A DNA stretch of 64,000 bases from Allomyces arbusculus. Lineage: Eukaryota; Blastocladiomycota; Blastocladiomycetes; Blastocladiales; Blastocladiaceae. The stretch lies in the NCBI GenBank assembly GCA_027604705.1, contig JADHYV010000012.1:124001-188000 (forward strand). Direction: 5' to 3'. The position numbers and the translations under genes were made by a program. A model generated the notes under the pieces. It was not told the origin of the DNA. It saw only the letters and a program-made list of their open reading frames with translations, and made no database searches. Shown one piece after another: positions 21,654 to 31,159 of the stretch. Every line of letters begins with the position of its first letter. Within the stretch, counting starts at the first letter, position 1.

Positions 21654-24600
21654 TCACGACGACGCGGCCGCCTTGTTCTTCTTCTTCTTGCCCTTATTCT
21701 TCTTCTTCCCTCCCGCGACCGCCGCATACGGATGGAAACGCTTGCCCGCATCCGGCTCCGGCGTGCCGCGGCCGCCCGCCGCCATGGTCGCGGACGCCGG
21801 CAGTGCCAGACTGGCGGGCGGGACCGCGGGCGTATGTGTCGGGGTGATCGACGCGGGCAGGATCTGCATCTGGCCCTGCAGCATGCGCAGCAGGTGCGCG
21901 GCCTGCTGGTCCTGCCCGAGCATCGGTGCCGGTGTCGGCACCGGCGCCGTAGGAGCGCCCGAGAACTGGCCAAAGAGAGCATGCAAGTTCATTGGTGGTT
22001 GTCCTGCTGGGGGTGCAAGGGCGCTAAAGGAACCGAGGAGCTGGTGGAGTGCGTCCATATTGGCGCCGCCGAGCAGCGGGGCCTGCGGTTGTGGAGGCGG
22101 CTGCGGCATCGTAACCGCGTTCGGGTCCATGAAGGCGCGGATCTGCGGATTCTTAACCGTCGAGAAGTCGAGCTGGGACTACAAATCCAAAAAATAACAA
22201 TCCAACAATCAGTCTCGGCCACGGAACGAGTTTGCAAACGCGAATAAAATACGTACCAGTGGACGCGGCGGCCTCTCTATTTCGGGCGGGAAATACGCCG
22301 TGCGTGTGGGCGACGCCGGCGTCGGTGGAATCAGGAGCTCCGTCAAGTACTCGACCGCCATACTCGGATCCACCTGCTCAATCTCCTGCGAATTCGCCCC
22401 ACGCGGCTCACCCGCGGACGCGACCTGACACGGCGCGGGCTCGCGCCACGCGATCTTGGGCTCATGCTTTTCACGACCAAACGCGGTACGTCCCTCGGCG
22501 CGCTCGAGCGCGCGCGCGTCCTTGATCGCCTTGTGCGTCGGCTCCGGGTTCATGTCCATGTCGTCGTCGGCGTAGTCCCCGGGCTCGGCCATTTCCCAGT
22601 CCATGGACGCGGCCGCGGCAACGTTCGCATCGGCGCGTGCAAAGTCAGACGCCGAGAACTCGCGGATCTCGCACAGGTCGCCACCATCGTTGTCGAGCCA
22701 CTTGATTCGGCCGACACGACGCGCCGGTTGCCCAGGCTTGCGAAGAATCCCGCCCGTTGAACCCGAGGCGGGTGACGACGTACCCGCGGCACCTGACCCG
22801 TCCTTGCCGCCGCGCACGACAATCTTGCGCTTGATCCCGCGCACGGCCAGCGGGTCGTCGTTCGTCACCGTCGACACGGACGGTGGCGACATGGGCTTTT
22901 CGGGACTCTTGGGTCCGTCGGGCGTGGCCGACACCGGACCCGCTGACGCCGCGGTCACGAGCGTCGGTGCGGCCGTCGTGATCCGCGCGGGCTTGGCGAC
23001 AAACTTGGTCGACGTGCCGTTGGGCTTGGCAACGGCCGCGTCGGCAAGGAACCCGAGCGGGCTCGACGACTTGGGCGGCATCGCCGCGGCAGCAGGGGCG
23101 GCGGCGAGCGCCGCGGGCGTGGGCTTGGTGATCCGGTCCTTGTTCAGAACCGGGCGCGTCTTGGTGGCGGACGGCGGCGCCGCCGATCCCGCTGTCGAGG
23201 GTGCCGCCGGTGCTGGTGCCGAATCGCTCAGCACCACGGCACGCCACTTTTCGCGGAGTTTCTGCGCGCCTTCTTGAATATCTACGGCAACGGGAAGGAA
23301 AAAAAGAAGGCACGACGGCCAAAATGCTCTGGTTGGTTTCCATGTATTTTTGCAGCAGCCACAGTCGAGGAACACAGTGCAGCGCCCGCTCCTTTGTCGA
23401 TTGTATGTCTTCAAGCACGACCGACCCCGCAGCAACCCGACCCACCGCCGCCGCCGCCGATAGAAAAGAATGAATCAAGTTCAATGTACCTTTGTCCGTG
23501 GCCGAATTGCCCACGTGCGAAAGCACCCTCGAGAGGAGCCGAAACTCTTCGGCTTGGTCGTTGATGTGGTGTGCCTGGACTGGGAGCGCAGTCAGGGCCT
23601 ATCGTTTCGGAAAGTAATAAGTTTATTAAGCATCAAGTTGTCCGAAGGTTGCCCATGTCAAGCGAGAGAGAGAAAACGCACCGAGATCCACGCGCCAAGC
23701 ACCGTCAAGTTGCTTTGCTTAACAGCGCGCGTCAACCAGCTGGCCACGAGCTTAATCGAGTTGCGGAGCACAATGAATCTGAACACAAGTCGTGATGCAA
23801 GTGAGCTATCGATCATCCAGGGGCCATCGACGCGATGACGGCCACGGCTCCGGCCGTCGCCGTCACCCCCAAAAGCCATAGAACGTACTCGGTCTGAATC
23901 GCGCGCCGTGACCTTCTCAGCATGGCCGCAAGCGTGATCTTCTCCTGCTCCGACCGCTCGCCCTTATCTGCGACAAGCCAGTCGTAGAACGCCTTGGACC
24001 GCAGCGTCTGCACGTCGACGAACGCGCCCTTGGCGTCGGCGAGCGACGACAAGTAGTCGCCCTTGCGCGCCGCCGGCGCTGCCACCGGTACGGGTGCGGG
24101 CGGCGGTGCCGTGGCGGCGACTGTGTTGGGCAGGATCTGGTTGCGGCGTTCGCGCCGGCGCTTGAACCACGGCAGCAACTGCTCGGGCGTAATCGTGCCA
24201 ATCTCGGCACACCAGTCGCGCGCCTGCTGCTGCGTCGGGTGCTGCGTCGTTGCAAACTTGGCCTCAAGCCAGTTCTTTTCGCTCTGCGTGAACTGCTTGC
24301 GCGCCTCTAGAAACGACAGGGACCGAGGTTGTTGGGAGTGAGTGACATGATCGATGTGATATCAGGATTCTGCGAACAGCATGTGAATAAAGCGCAAGAA
24401 CACGCCAAGGAGGGGGGCGGCGACTTCCGGTGAAGCACTCCAACATGATCCACCTGGTCCATTTCCATGCGCTGCTCGTTGGCCGATCCCCGTCAGCAAA
24501 ACGCAGATCATCTCGCCAACGGCCGCAATCCAACATGCGCCGCACGAAGCGAGTGCGAAATGAGAAATGAGGGACTCTTTGGAGACCACGTCGATCACCC

Positions 24601-25808
24601 ACGCAGTTGCCGTCGTCGGCACATGACGAGCCAGTCAAGACCATCGAGTCCAACCAACATGCATGCAAAGCCGAGCACGTTGCACAAGGCCAAGAACCAG
24701 CACAGAAAATCGACAAACACAACACGACGAGCACGACGCGGTCGACGCGCGACCCACGCATCCCCGCCTGCTCGGCAGAGTCCACGAGGACGGGGGACCA
24801 TGGCGGCACGCCAGTGGACCCCCGGCGGGCCAGCCAGGAGCCGGCCCTGCCGTTGCGTTGTTGCGTTGTTTGAGTTGACAGCCACCCACCCATCTGCGCA
24901 TTCACGCCCCCCACACCGAAGAGAAATAAGGCGACGTTGATGAACGGCCAAAACAAAAAAGTATGCAAGTGAAGAGCGAGATGTGAGAGATGAACGAAGG
25001 AAATAGTACTCTTTTGCGGCGGCTCGGCGCTCACGACGCTATCGTTATCGGACTCGGACACGTTCGAGGCATTTGCCGTCGCCGCAAGCACACTCTTGAG
25101 CGCGGGTGTCGCCAGCGGCGGCGCCGTCGTCGTCGTCGGCACAGAGGCAGTACTTGGTGACAGCCGTTTCTTAGTCGGCGATCTGCGCGTGCCCGGCTTG
25201 GTACCCGGCGCGCCCACGAGCGGGTCGGCCGCGGCGTCGGCTGCGACGCCCGGCATCGAGTAACCCGGGAACGCGTACCCAAACGCGCCGAGGTACGGAT
25301 ACCCGCTCGCGGCATAGGGCGGCGGCGTGCCGTACGATGCGTAGCCCGGCGGCAAGAGGCCCGCGGGCAAGTTCGTCGCCGGCATGCCTGCATACATGCT
25401 CGCGAACGCCGGATTGTAGGGCGCCGGCGCGTACCCAAAGGCGCCGCCGGCGGCAGCGGGCGTTACACCCGCGTCGGCCGTCGCGGATAGTTGCTGCGGC
25501 GGCCACATGAGCGCGGTGGGCGCGGGTCCTTGCGGCGGGAGCACGTGGAGCGGGAACTGCGTCGGCGGTGCGGCGGTCGTTGCAGGCGCGGTGGCCGGAG
25601 GAAACGACAGAAGCGGTGTTGGCGTGATAGAAGACGGGAACGCGCTCATGGACGCGCTCATGGCCGCGGGCGTAGTAGTCGTGGTTTCAGGGTGACTCGC
25701 TGCTGAGGCAGCGACCATGGCGGCCGCGTGGGAAAACGGTGCCTCGACGCCGTTGCCCACCAGCGTGGCCGGCGGCGGCATCGCGACTTGTGCTGAATTG
25801 GCCTCCAT
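21654..25808 (-). CDS. Homeodomain + TFIIS-N (LW) + PP1-docking protein, LUMINIDEPENDENS/Ppn1/PNUTS-like
   Basis: Six exons (25808-25010, 24306-23913, 23778-23682, 23598-23490, 23281-22257, 22178-21654) close to 982 residues. The N-terminal 266 residues are Ala/Pro/Gly/Tyr-rich (GYASYGTPPPYA), probably disordered. Residues about 268-323 form a divergent homeodomain whose recognition helix ends PWFKRRRERRNQ. Residues about 355-483 make a TFIIS N-terminal (LW) helical bundle, ending DIQEGAQKLREKWRAV. R658-I-K-W661 fits the RVxF PP1-docking consensus, as does TVTW of PNUTS. The C-terminus is Lys-rich (GGKKKNKGKKKKNK). Plant LD combines a homeodomain with an LW domain; Ppn1 and PNUTS link PP1 to the cleavage/polyadenylation factor and Pol II termination. 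A 703-nt intron separates exons 1 and 2. Confidence 0.82.
24307..25009 (-). other. Unusually long intron (703 nt) of the LD/Ppn1-like gene
   Basis: Flanking exons join in phase (PPQK to ARKQFTQ; donor GTACTA, acceptor TTCTAG). Most other introns in the window are under 100 nt. The frame from exon 1 runs on through the whole intron without a stop and ends at 24264, so retention would give a different protein lacking the homeodomain. No conserved domain was found inside. Confidence 0.6.
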
Positions 25809-26288
25809 GGCAAAGGAATGCGTGCGCGCAGCGGCCGGCAGGTTTATGGACTGACCGCTCGGCAGCAGCGAGGCAAGCAGATCAGTAGGTGCAGAGGAAA
25901 GGGGACCGAGCGCGAGCAACACGCCGGGTCGAGTCCTGGTCCTGGGTTGAAGGAGAGAGCTCGGCACTGATGCGCGTGCGCTTCTCGAAAACAGGCCTGT
26001 GAGCGCGGATGTGTGACGACGAGCCGTCTGTCGGAGAGAAGAGGCGTGAGCGGCAACGGCGCTCACTTTATAGGCCAGAGATCCACGATGCTGAAGGCAG
26101 GCAGAACGGCCTGGCACAAGCAACGAATCGACTGTGCGAAACCCGGGATGAACACTCACACGTGATGAAACTCCATCCTCACTAAGAATCCCTCCCCTTC
26201 CTGCGAATCCCTCCCCTTCCTGCCCCCAGCAAGACCCCTCGTTGGTTGCGTCAACTCCCCCACAGATACTCATTTTCAAGAGTCAACG
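25809..26288. other. Upstream region of the LD/Ppn1-like gene
   Basis: About 480 bp. It holds a minus-strand TATAAAG at 26072-26066 and a 19-bp tandem duplication at 26186-26223. It also holds the 3' end of the next gene. Confidence 0.5.
26186..26223 (+). repeat. Perfect 19-bp tandem duplication, pyrimidine-rich
   Basis: Two adjacent identical copies of GAATCCCTCCCCTTCCTGC at 26186-26204 and 26205-26223. They lie about 380-415 bp upstream of the LD/Ppn1-like start codon. Seen directly. Confidence 0.9.
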
Positions 26289-27185
26289 TCAGCGCACGGC
26301 GCGCGCGCCCAAGTCTACAGTCGCCGTCGCTGCCACCTCCCCCACGCCGCCGGCACCAACACGCTGCTGGCTCCACTTCGCCACGTCGCGGTGCAGCTGC
26401 TTGGTCGCGCGCTGCACGTTTTGGAAAAACGCCTGGTGCACGTCGACGAGCTGTTTCTGTTTGCCGAAAAACACGGTGAGCCAACGGGTAACCCTCTTAA
26501 TCAATCCGGGCAAAAAACGCAAGCGCACATGCAGCTGATCCGACGACTTGGGCTGAGCCTCGACTAAACACAGAAACTTGCCGCCACGGTCGAGCACGAC
26601 CTCGAGGTCGCGGGGTGGCGCGAGTGCCTCGGAGCTCGGAAACAAATCGACGCGCCCGCTTGCGGCACCCCCGCTCACGTCGTCGGCGGTCGCGGGCGCC
26701 GACACAGGCGTGCGCCCGCGCGCCGCGTCTGACCGTAACGCCATGTGCCGGCGGTCGCGATCAGCGTGCGCCTTGTTCTCGACGAGCGCGTGCTGCATGC
26801 GCGCCGCGTGCTGGAACGTGAAGTGGTACTCTTCTTCGGTCTCGACGGAAATCCCGAGCGCGTCGGACCGACCGACGGCTGACGCGCGCGCGTTCGCGGG
26901 GGGCAGGTAGTGCCGCCACGCCGGTACAGTGCCCGCGAGTCGCTCGTGGAGCGGCGGGAGCGTGGTTGCAGCGGGGGTTGACGACGACGGTAGCGGTGCT
27001 GCAGCAGGCGTCGCGAACCGATGCGCGGGCTCAGTACCGGTGGAAGGAGGTGACGGGCGGATTCCGAGTTGGTGCCGCAGGTGAGAGTCGCGGGAAGTGC
27101 CTGGAGTGCGTGGGCTCGATGGCATGACGGCGGCCGCCCCAGGTGAGGTGCGCCGCTGCTTCTTGAAGTAGGGCTGCGCGCTCAT
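26289..27185 (-). CDS. Unrecognised protein with C-terminal helical segment
   Basis: The frame is open from the ATG at 27185 to the stop at 26289 (298 residues). A likely 72-nt intron (26457-26528; donor GTGCGC, acceptor ACAG) keeps the frame, so spliced and unspliced forms differ by 24 residues; the spliced product has 274. The N-terminus is basic (YFKKQRRTSP) and Pro/Ser/Thr-rich. A charged stretch, TEEEYHFTFQHAARMQHALV, is followed by a His/Arg/Asp-rich segment. The C-terminal part, QLVDVHQAFFQNVQRATKQL, is probably an amphipathic helix. No family recognised. The neighbour at 27277 is on the same strand, 91 bp upstream. Codon use resembles neighbouring genes. Confidence 0.55.
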   Translation of the reverse strand: MSAQPYFKKQRRTSPGAAAVMPSSPRTPGTSRDSHLRHQLGIRPSPPSTGTEPAHRFATPAAAPLPSSSTPAATTLPPLHERLAGTVPAWRHYLPPANARASAVGRSDALGISVETEEEYHFTFQHAARMQHALVENKAHADRDRRHMALRSDAARGRTPVSAPATADDVSGGAASGRVDLFPSSEALAPPRDLEVVLDRGGKFLCLVEAQPKSSDQLHVRLRFLPGLIKRVTRWLTVFFGKQKQLVDVHQAFFQNVQRATKQLHRDVAKWSQQRVGAGGVGEVAATATVDLGARAVR

Positions 27186-27276
27186 GGGTACGAGCCGAGT
27201 AAACGACGCGGATGACGAGCCGAACGACGCGCCGTCGAGCGAGCCGAGGAGCTGCGACTCAGTCTTTTTTACTATG

Positions 27277-28173
27277 CTAGTCAGGACGCTCCGGTTCGGG
27301 CGAGCGGCAGCCGCGGCCTATAAAAATAGCAGAGGAAAATACCGCCACGATCAGCACAACGGCGTACAGCTCATATGCCGAGATACGAACCTGTTTCTTG
27401 CGCAAATCGCTTATGCGGAGCATCTGCTTTGGAAACTCGTTGCGCATCAGGACAATCGGCGACAGCGCGACCGAAGGTGGCCTCGGCTGAATCTTTGTCA
27501 TCGCTGCTGCCGCGGCTATGCGATCTGGCTTCCCTGGGGTGACCCGGATCGACGTGTTCCGTCCCATCCCAACACTAGCACCAACGTCGAGCCCACCTCC
27601 TCCACCACCCTCCCGCGCCGCTGCCACCGCCGCCAATCCACCGGCCCCGTGCACGACCGACGACACGGCATGCTTGAGCTGCCTTTGTCGTGGCGCGTGC
27701 GTCGCTGCCTCCGTCAGCTCACCGAGCGTAATGGGCCCCACCGCGCCAGGCGGAATCGGTCTACCATTCACCATGTCCTCCCAGGAGTAGAGCACAGCAG
27801 GTGGCTCGCTCGCACGCGCGAGTGACGCGCCACCAACCCAGGTACCACCACCCGCACTCAGCGAGCTCCCGGGTCTCGCCGAGTCGGGCATCAGGGACTG
27901 TAGCCGTGCAGTACGTATTGGAAGCGGCGCAGTCGGCGCAATGCTCATTCCGCGCGCGCGGAGCCGTGCAGCATGGGTCGAGGCGTCGAAATTGGTGCCA
28001 GAGTCTTCGAGTGACGGCGGGAGCGAGGATACAACAACTGTCGGTCGGCGCGCGGATGGACGTGGCGGGCTGGCGCCAGGCGCAATACTTGGTACAATCA
28101 GGGTGACGGATGGCCGCGGGTCGGCCGCCACGGGCGTCGGAGCGGAATTGATTGCTGGAATGGCCTGGATCAT
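27277..28173 (-). CDS. Unrecognised protein with one C-terminal membrane segment
   Basis: Single frame of 298 residues from the ATG at 28173. The sequence is Pro/Ala/Ser/Gly-rich. Near the C-terminus, YAVVLIVAVFSSAIFIG is a single hydrophobic segment followed by a short basic/polar tail, preceded by a basic patch (ISDLRKKQVRISAYEL). This suggests a tail-anchored or type II-like membrane protein. A Gly run (REGGGGGGLDVG) lies in the middle. The frame stays open upstream of 28173 but without another ATG, so a short upstream exon is possible. The RSPH1 gene diverges from it with 308 bp between. No family recognised. Confidence 0.5.
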   Translation of the reverse strand: MIQAIPAINSAPTPVAADPRPSVTLIVPSIAPGASPPRPSARRPTVVVSSLPPSLEDSGTNFDASTHAARLRARGMSIAPTAPLPIRTARLQSLMPDSARPGSSLSAGGGTWVGGASLARASEPPAVLYSWEDMVNGRPIPPGAVGPITLGELTEAATHAPRQRQLKHAVSSVVHGAGGLAAVAAAREGGGGGGLDVGASVGMGRNTSIRVTPGKPDRIAAAAAMTKIQPRPPSVALSPIVLMRNEFPKQMLRISDLRKKQVRISAYELYAVVLIVAVFSSAIFIGRGCRSPEPERPD

Positions 28174-28481
28174 CTTGCAGGTAGTCGCGTGGCCGTGAGT
28201 GTCGCAAAAGGGCGAGGAGTCGGGCTGGCAAATCGCATGGTGGAGAAGAGCGAGCAAAATGAGAGGGAATGCAAGGTTGGCAGTACAGCTTGTTGTATCA
28301 ACCACATGATCGCGATGGCTGCTTCGCGAACTTGCTGATCACCCAACTTGGACTGCATCGTCGAACGCGACGACGCTGCAGCTCTGCTGCAGGACACTTG
28401 CTCGTCAATATCAAGGCTACAACTGCCCGCATTCAAGTGATATTATCCGAGCCTCAAAAGACTCAACCGCTGCTCTCCACC
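28174..28481. promoter_or_regulatory. Divergent promoter of RSPH1 and the membrane protein
   Basis: 308 bp between two start codons on opposite strands. No clear TATA or X-box/RFX-type palindrome was found by eye. Confidence 0.4.
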
Positions 28482-29386
28482 ATGTCCGACGCCGGCTCCG
28501 AAATCGACGCGCAAGAACAAGCCCCGACCATTGGCGTATGCGCGCTCTCAGCATCTTTGAAAATCAACCTGCCAGAATTTACCGCCTTTGCGCGGCCTTA
28601 GACCTACGAGGGTGACCGTGCGGCCACGGGTGAGCGCCACGGCAAGGGCCGGAACACGTTTCCCAACGGCGACGTTTACGAAGGAGACTACTTTGCCGGC
28701 CGTCGCGAGGGCCGCGGCATCTACACGTGGAAGAAGCCGCGCGCGCGCTACGTTGGCGGGTATCTCGAGAACTTGCGCCATGGCCCAGGTGCCATGGTCT
28801 ACCCTGATGGGAGCCGCTACAAAGGTGCGTTTGGATCGCTTCTCCGAGTTTAGGCTGCCGACCACTCTCATCCATTCTGTCCACTCAACGTGCCTAGGCG
28901 ATTTTAAGGCGGGCAAGCGCCACGGCAAGGGCATCTACATCTACGTTAATGGCGACTGGTACGACGGCATGTGGGAAAACAACGTCAAGCATGGCGAGGG
29001 CGTCTACACGTTTGCAGCTACCAAGAGCACGGTTCGTCTCCGTGCGCCGTTTCGGTTCTCTTCTCTCGTATTGCATCTAACTCAATGCTATTCACACTCT
29101 TTACCAGATTTCCGGCACCTGGGACAAGAACTGGCTCGCCGGCCCCGCCGAAATTAAGCACGCCGACCATCAAGTCCGTGGCTCCTTTGTGCCCGTGCGC
29201 GAAACGGTGCCCGTCAATCCCGACGACGAGGCGGCCGGGACCATGGAAGTTGTCGTTGACTCGAAGCTGACGCTGCCGTGCGCGCTGCAATTCGCGAGTA
29301 CCGGGTACAATGTCCCAGTCTGCCGCGTCCCGCAACAGGTCGGCCTTGGTGTGCCGGTGCCAGCGGGCGAGGACGAGGGCAAGTGA
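28482..29386 (+). CDS. RSPH1: Radial spoke head protein 1 homologue (MORN repeats)
   Basis: Four exons (28482-28535, 28602-28824, 28898-29031, 29108-29386) close to 229 residues. The start MSDAGSEIDAQEQAPTIG resembles the animal RSPH1 start (MSDLGSEE). It leads into TYEGDRAATGERHGKGR and at least five MORN units (FPNGDVYEGDYFAGRREGRG, YVGGYLENLRHGPGAMVYPD, KGDFKAGKRHGKGIY, WYDGMWENNVKHGEGVYTF, ISGTWDKNWLAGPAEI). RSPH1 is a scaffold of the radial spoke head in motile 9+2 axonemes. Its presence argues for a flagellated zoospore. Introns fall between or within MORN units. The C-terminal 70 residues lack repeats. Other MORN proteins exist, but the N-terminal match favours RSPH1. Confidence 0.87.
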
Positions 29387-29641
29387 ACACGCGGGCGACT
29401 GGGACGGGAAGGGGGATACTGCAAACTTGGATCTCGGACGTTGGAATGGATCACAATGGCATCGTTCGATCAGAGAGGTATATTTCATGGATGAGACAGA
29501 ATGCTGGCCTGCAACTGGCCGTCCCACAATGCAATTGTTTCCCGCCGTCTAAGAACTCTGCACGACCCCAAGACCCGCTTGGAACAGCAACGCCAACCCA
29601 CTTCTCCTCCTTCCCCTTTCCACGATGCATGGTGTGCACCC

Positions 29642-31159
29642 TCACGACCCCACTGCGGCCGTCGTCGCGACTGGCGCGGTCGCCGGCACCGGATCCGGCA
29701 CTGGCGTGAGCCGCAACACCAAGTACAAATTCCGGTACGACTCGGGATTCCCCAAACTCCCGCCCGCCCTCCCACCCACGTACCCGGCCACGCGTGTCGG
29801 CCGGTACCCGCCATACCCGTCGCACCAGAGCACCTGGCCCTGGACCACATTCGTCCCCGGCGCCGGCGTATCCCACGGCGAGTTGCCCCCAGGCACGATC
29901 GTAACCGCGGCGCGCGCCGCCGCCTCCAACTGCTCACGCGGCATCCCACGCGCCTGCGCGCACGCGCCCGCGACTGCTGCTGGCACCGCGTGCAGGTGGC
30001 ATGCGTCGGCCGGGTGGACCAGGTCGGTCGCGCGGCGACCAACGAATTTCGAGATAGCCAGGCGCGGGTGGTAGAGGAACGCGGGCGCGTGCGGGCTCGA
30101 GGTGGGAGCGGGTTCCGGGTCGAGCCGCACGTGGCCGACGGTCAGGTCCAGCGCGACGTACAACGACAGGGTCGCGGACAGTACGGGTTGAACGCCCGTC
30201 GTCGGCGCGCGAGGGTCCGAGTCGCCGGCGCTCGTCGCGTGCGTGGCGCCACCGCGACCGCGCGCACCGCGACCTCGGCCTCGACCACGGCCGCGGCCAC
30301 GCGCGGGGAGGGGGAGATCGACTTGGTCGGCTGTCGTGGGTTTGGCGACGGTTCGTGCGCGCCCGCGCGCGCCGCCACGCTTTCCGCGACCGCGTCCACG
30401 CGCAACAGGAGTCAAACTGTCGGTCACAGGCTGGGTATCTGATTGGCTCGTTGCCAGCGGAGGCGACGTGGTGCCCGTTGTAGTTTCGCCAGGTGCGGAC
30501 AGCGGATCCGGCTCGGCAGCGGGAGCCACGGGCGCTGGAGGTGCCGCACGTGGTACAACCGGCACTTGCATCGTCACTGCCGCCGCAGCAGCAGCAGCGG
30601 TAAATGACGACGACGGCGGGGAAGACATCGTGGGCCCATCGAACAGTCCATCCATTGTGCCCAAGCTTGGCCGTCTCGCCCGCATCGACGCGTTCCCCGT
30701 TGCCACGACAGCAGCCGGCGCATCGACGTGCCCAAGAAGCGCCTGAATGGACGGCAGGGACGGGCGGCGCGACGACGCGCCATCGCGCGGTGGCATGTCT
30801 GGCATACTCTGCAGCGCCGCCAGCCCGAAATCAGGCAAGTGCAAGTCCCCTCCTCCGCCGTTCGACCATGCATGCATGGCACCAGCACTGCCGAGACTAC
30901 CGCCCCCGCTGCCGTTGGGCGACGTGCCAAGCAGCGACCGGAAGAGATCTTCGGCCGCGTCGGCGCCGTTCAGCGTAGACGGGGCGGGCACGAGGTACGC
31001 GTGCGGGTCGGCTGCGCCGGTGAAGAGGGCGCCGGGGTCGACAATTGCGGGGAACGGGCGCGCCGGACGGGTCGTGCTGGGCGGCGCGGTGTCGGACGCG
31101 TCGTGCGCACCGCCGGTCAGGACGGGCACAGACGCCGGGTACCAGCCCGTGCCCGACAT
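29642..31159 (-). CDS. RGG-rich protein with C-terminal PAS-like domain
   Basis: One frame of 505 residues from the ATG at 31159; the open frame reaches 31252 and an upstream exon cannot be excluded. The first half is Ala/Pro/Ser/Gly-rich, with two similar motifs (RRPSLPSIQALLG and RRPSLGTMDGLF). Two Arg/Gly blocks, ARGRGRGKRGGARGRAR and ARGRGRGRGRGRGARGRGG, are RGG/GAR-type RNA-binding elements. The C-terminal region contains ISKFVGRRATDLVHPADACH and YRNLYLVLRLTPV, the spacing of a PAS fold's mid and last strands. The PAS call is moderate. RGG repeats bind RNA and are methylated by PRMT1-type enzymes. Its stop lies 255 bp from the stop of convergent RSPH1. Confidence 0.6.
   Translation of the reverse strand: MSGTGWYPASVPVLTGGAHDASDTAPPSTTRPARPFPAIVDPGALFTGAADPHAYLVPAPSTLNGADAAEDLFRSLLGTSPNGSGGGSLGSAGAMHAWSNGGGGDLHLPDFGLAALQSMPDMPPRDGASSRRPSLPSIQALLGHVDAPAAVVATGNASMRARRPSLGTMDGLFDGPTMSSPPSSSFTAAAAAAAVTMQVPVVPRAAPPAPVAPAAEPDPLSAPGETTTGTTSPPLATSQSDTQPVTDSLTPVARGRGRGKRGGARGRARTVAKPTTADQVDLPLPARGRGRGRGRGRGARGRGGATHATSAGDSDPRAPTTGVQPVLSATLSLYVALDLTVGHVRLDPEPAPTSSPHAPAFLYHPRLAISKFVGRRATDLVHPADACHLHAVPAAVAGACAQARGMPREQLEAAARAAVTIVPGGNSPWDTPAPGTNVVQGQVLWCDGYGGYRPTRVAGYVGGRAGGSLGNPESYRNLYLVLRLTPVPDPVPATAPVATTAAVGS

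Noticed and set aside
23282-23489. Possible coding exon reading LWLLQKYMETNQ
   Set aside because: Joining the flanking exons directly restores the LW helix (SATDK to DIQEG) in phase, so this stretch is intron.
24264-26279. 671-codon frame taken as one protein
   Set aside because: Only its middle is exon 1 of the LD/Ppn1-like gene. The last part is intron and the first part is upstream of the start codon; the homeodomain exon follows in another frame.
27277-28305. Secreted protein with signal peptide starting at 28305
   Set aside because: The upstream extension begins at GTG, not ATG, and its hydrophobic stretch lies before the first in-frame ATG at 28173.
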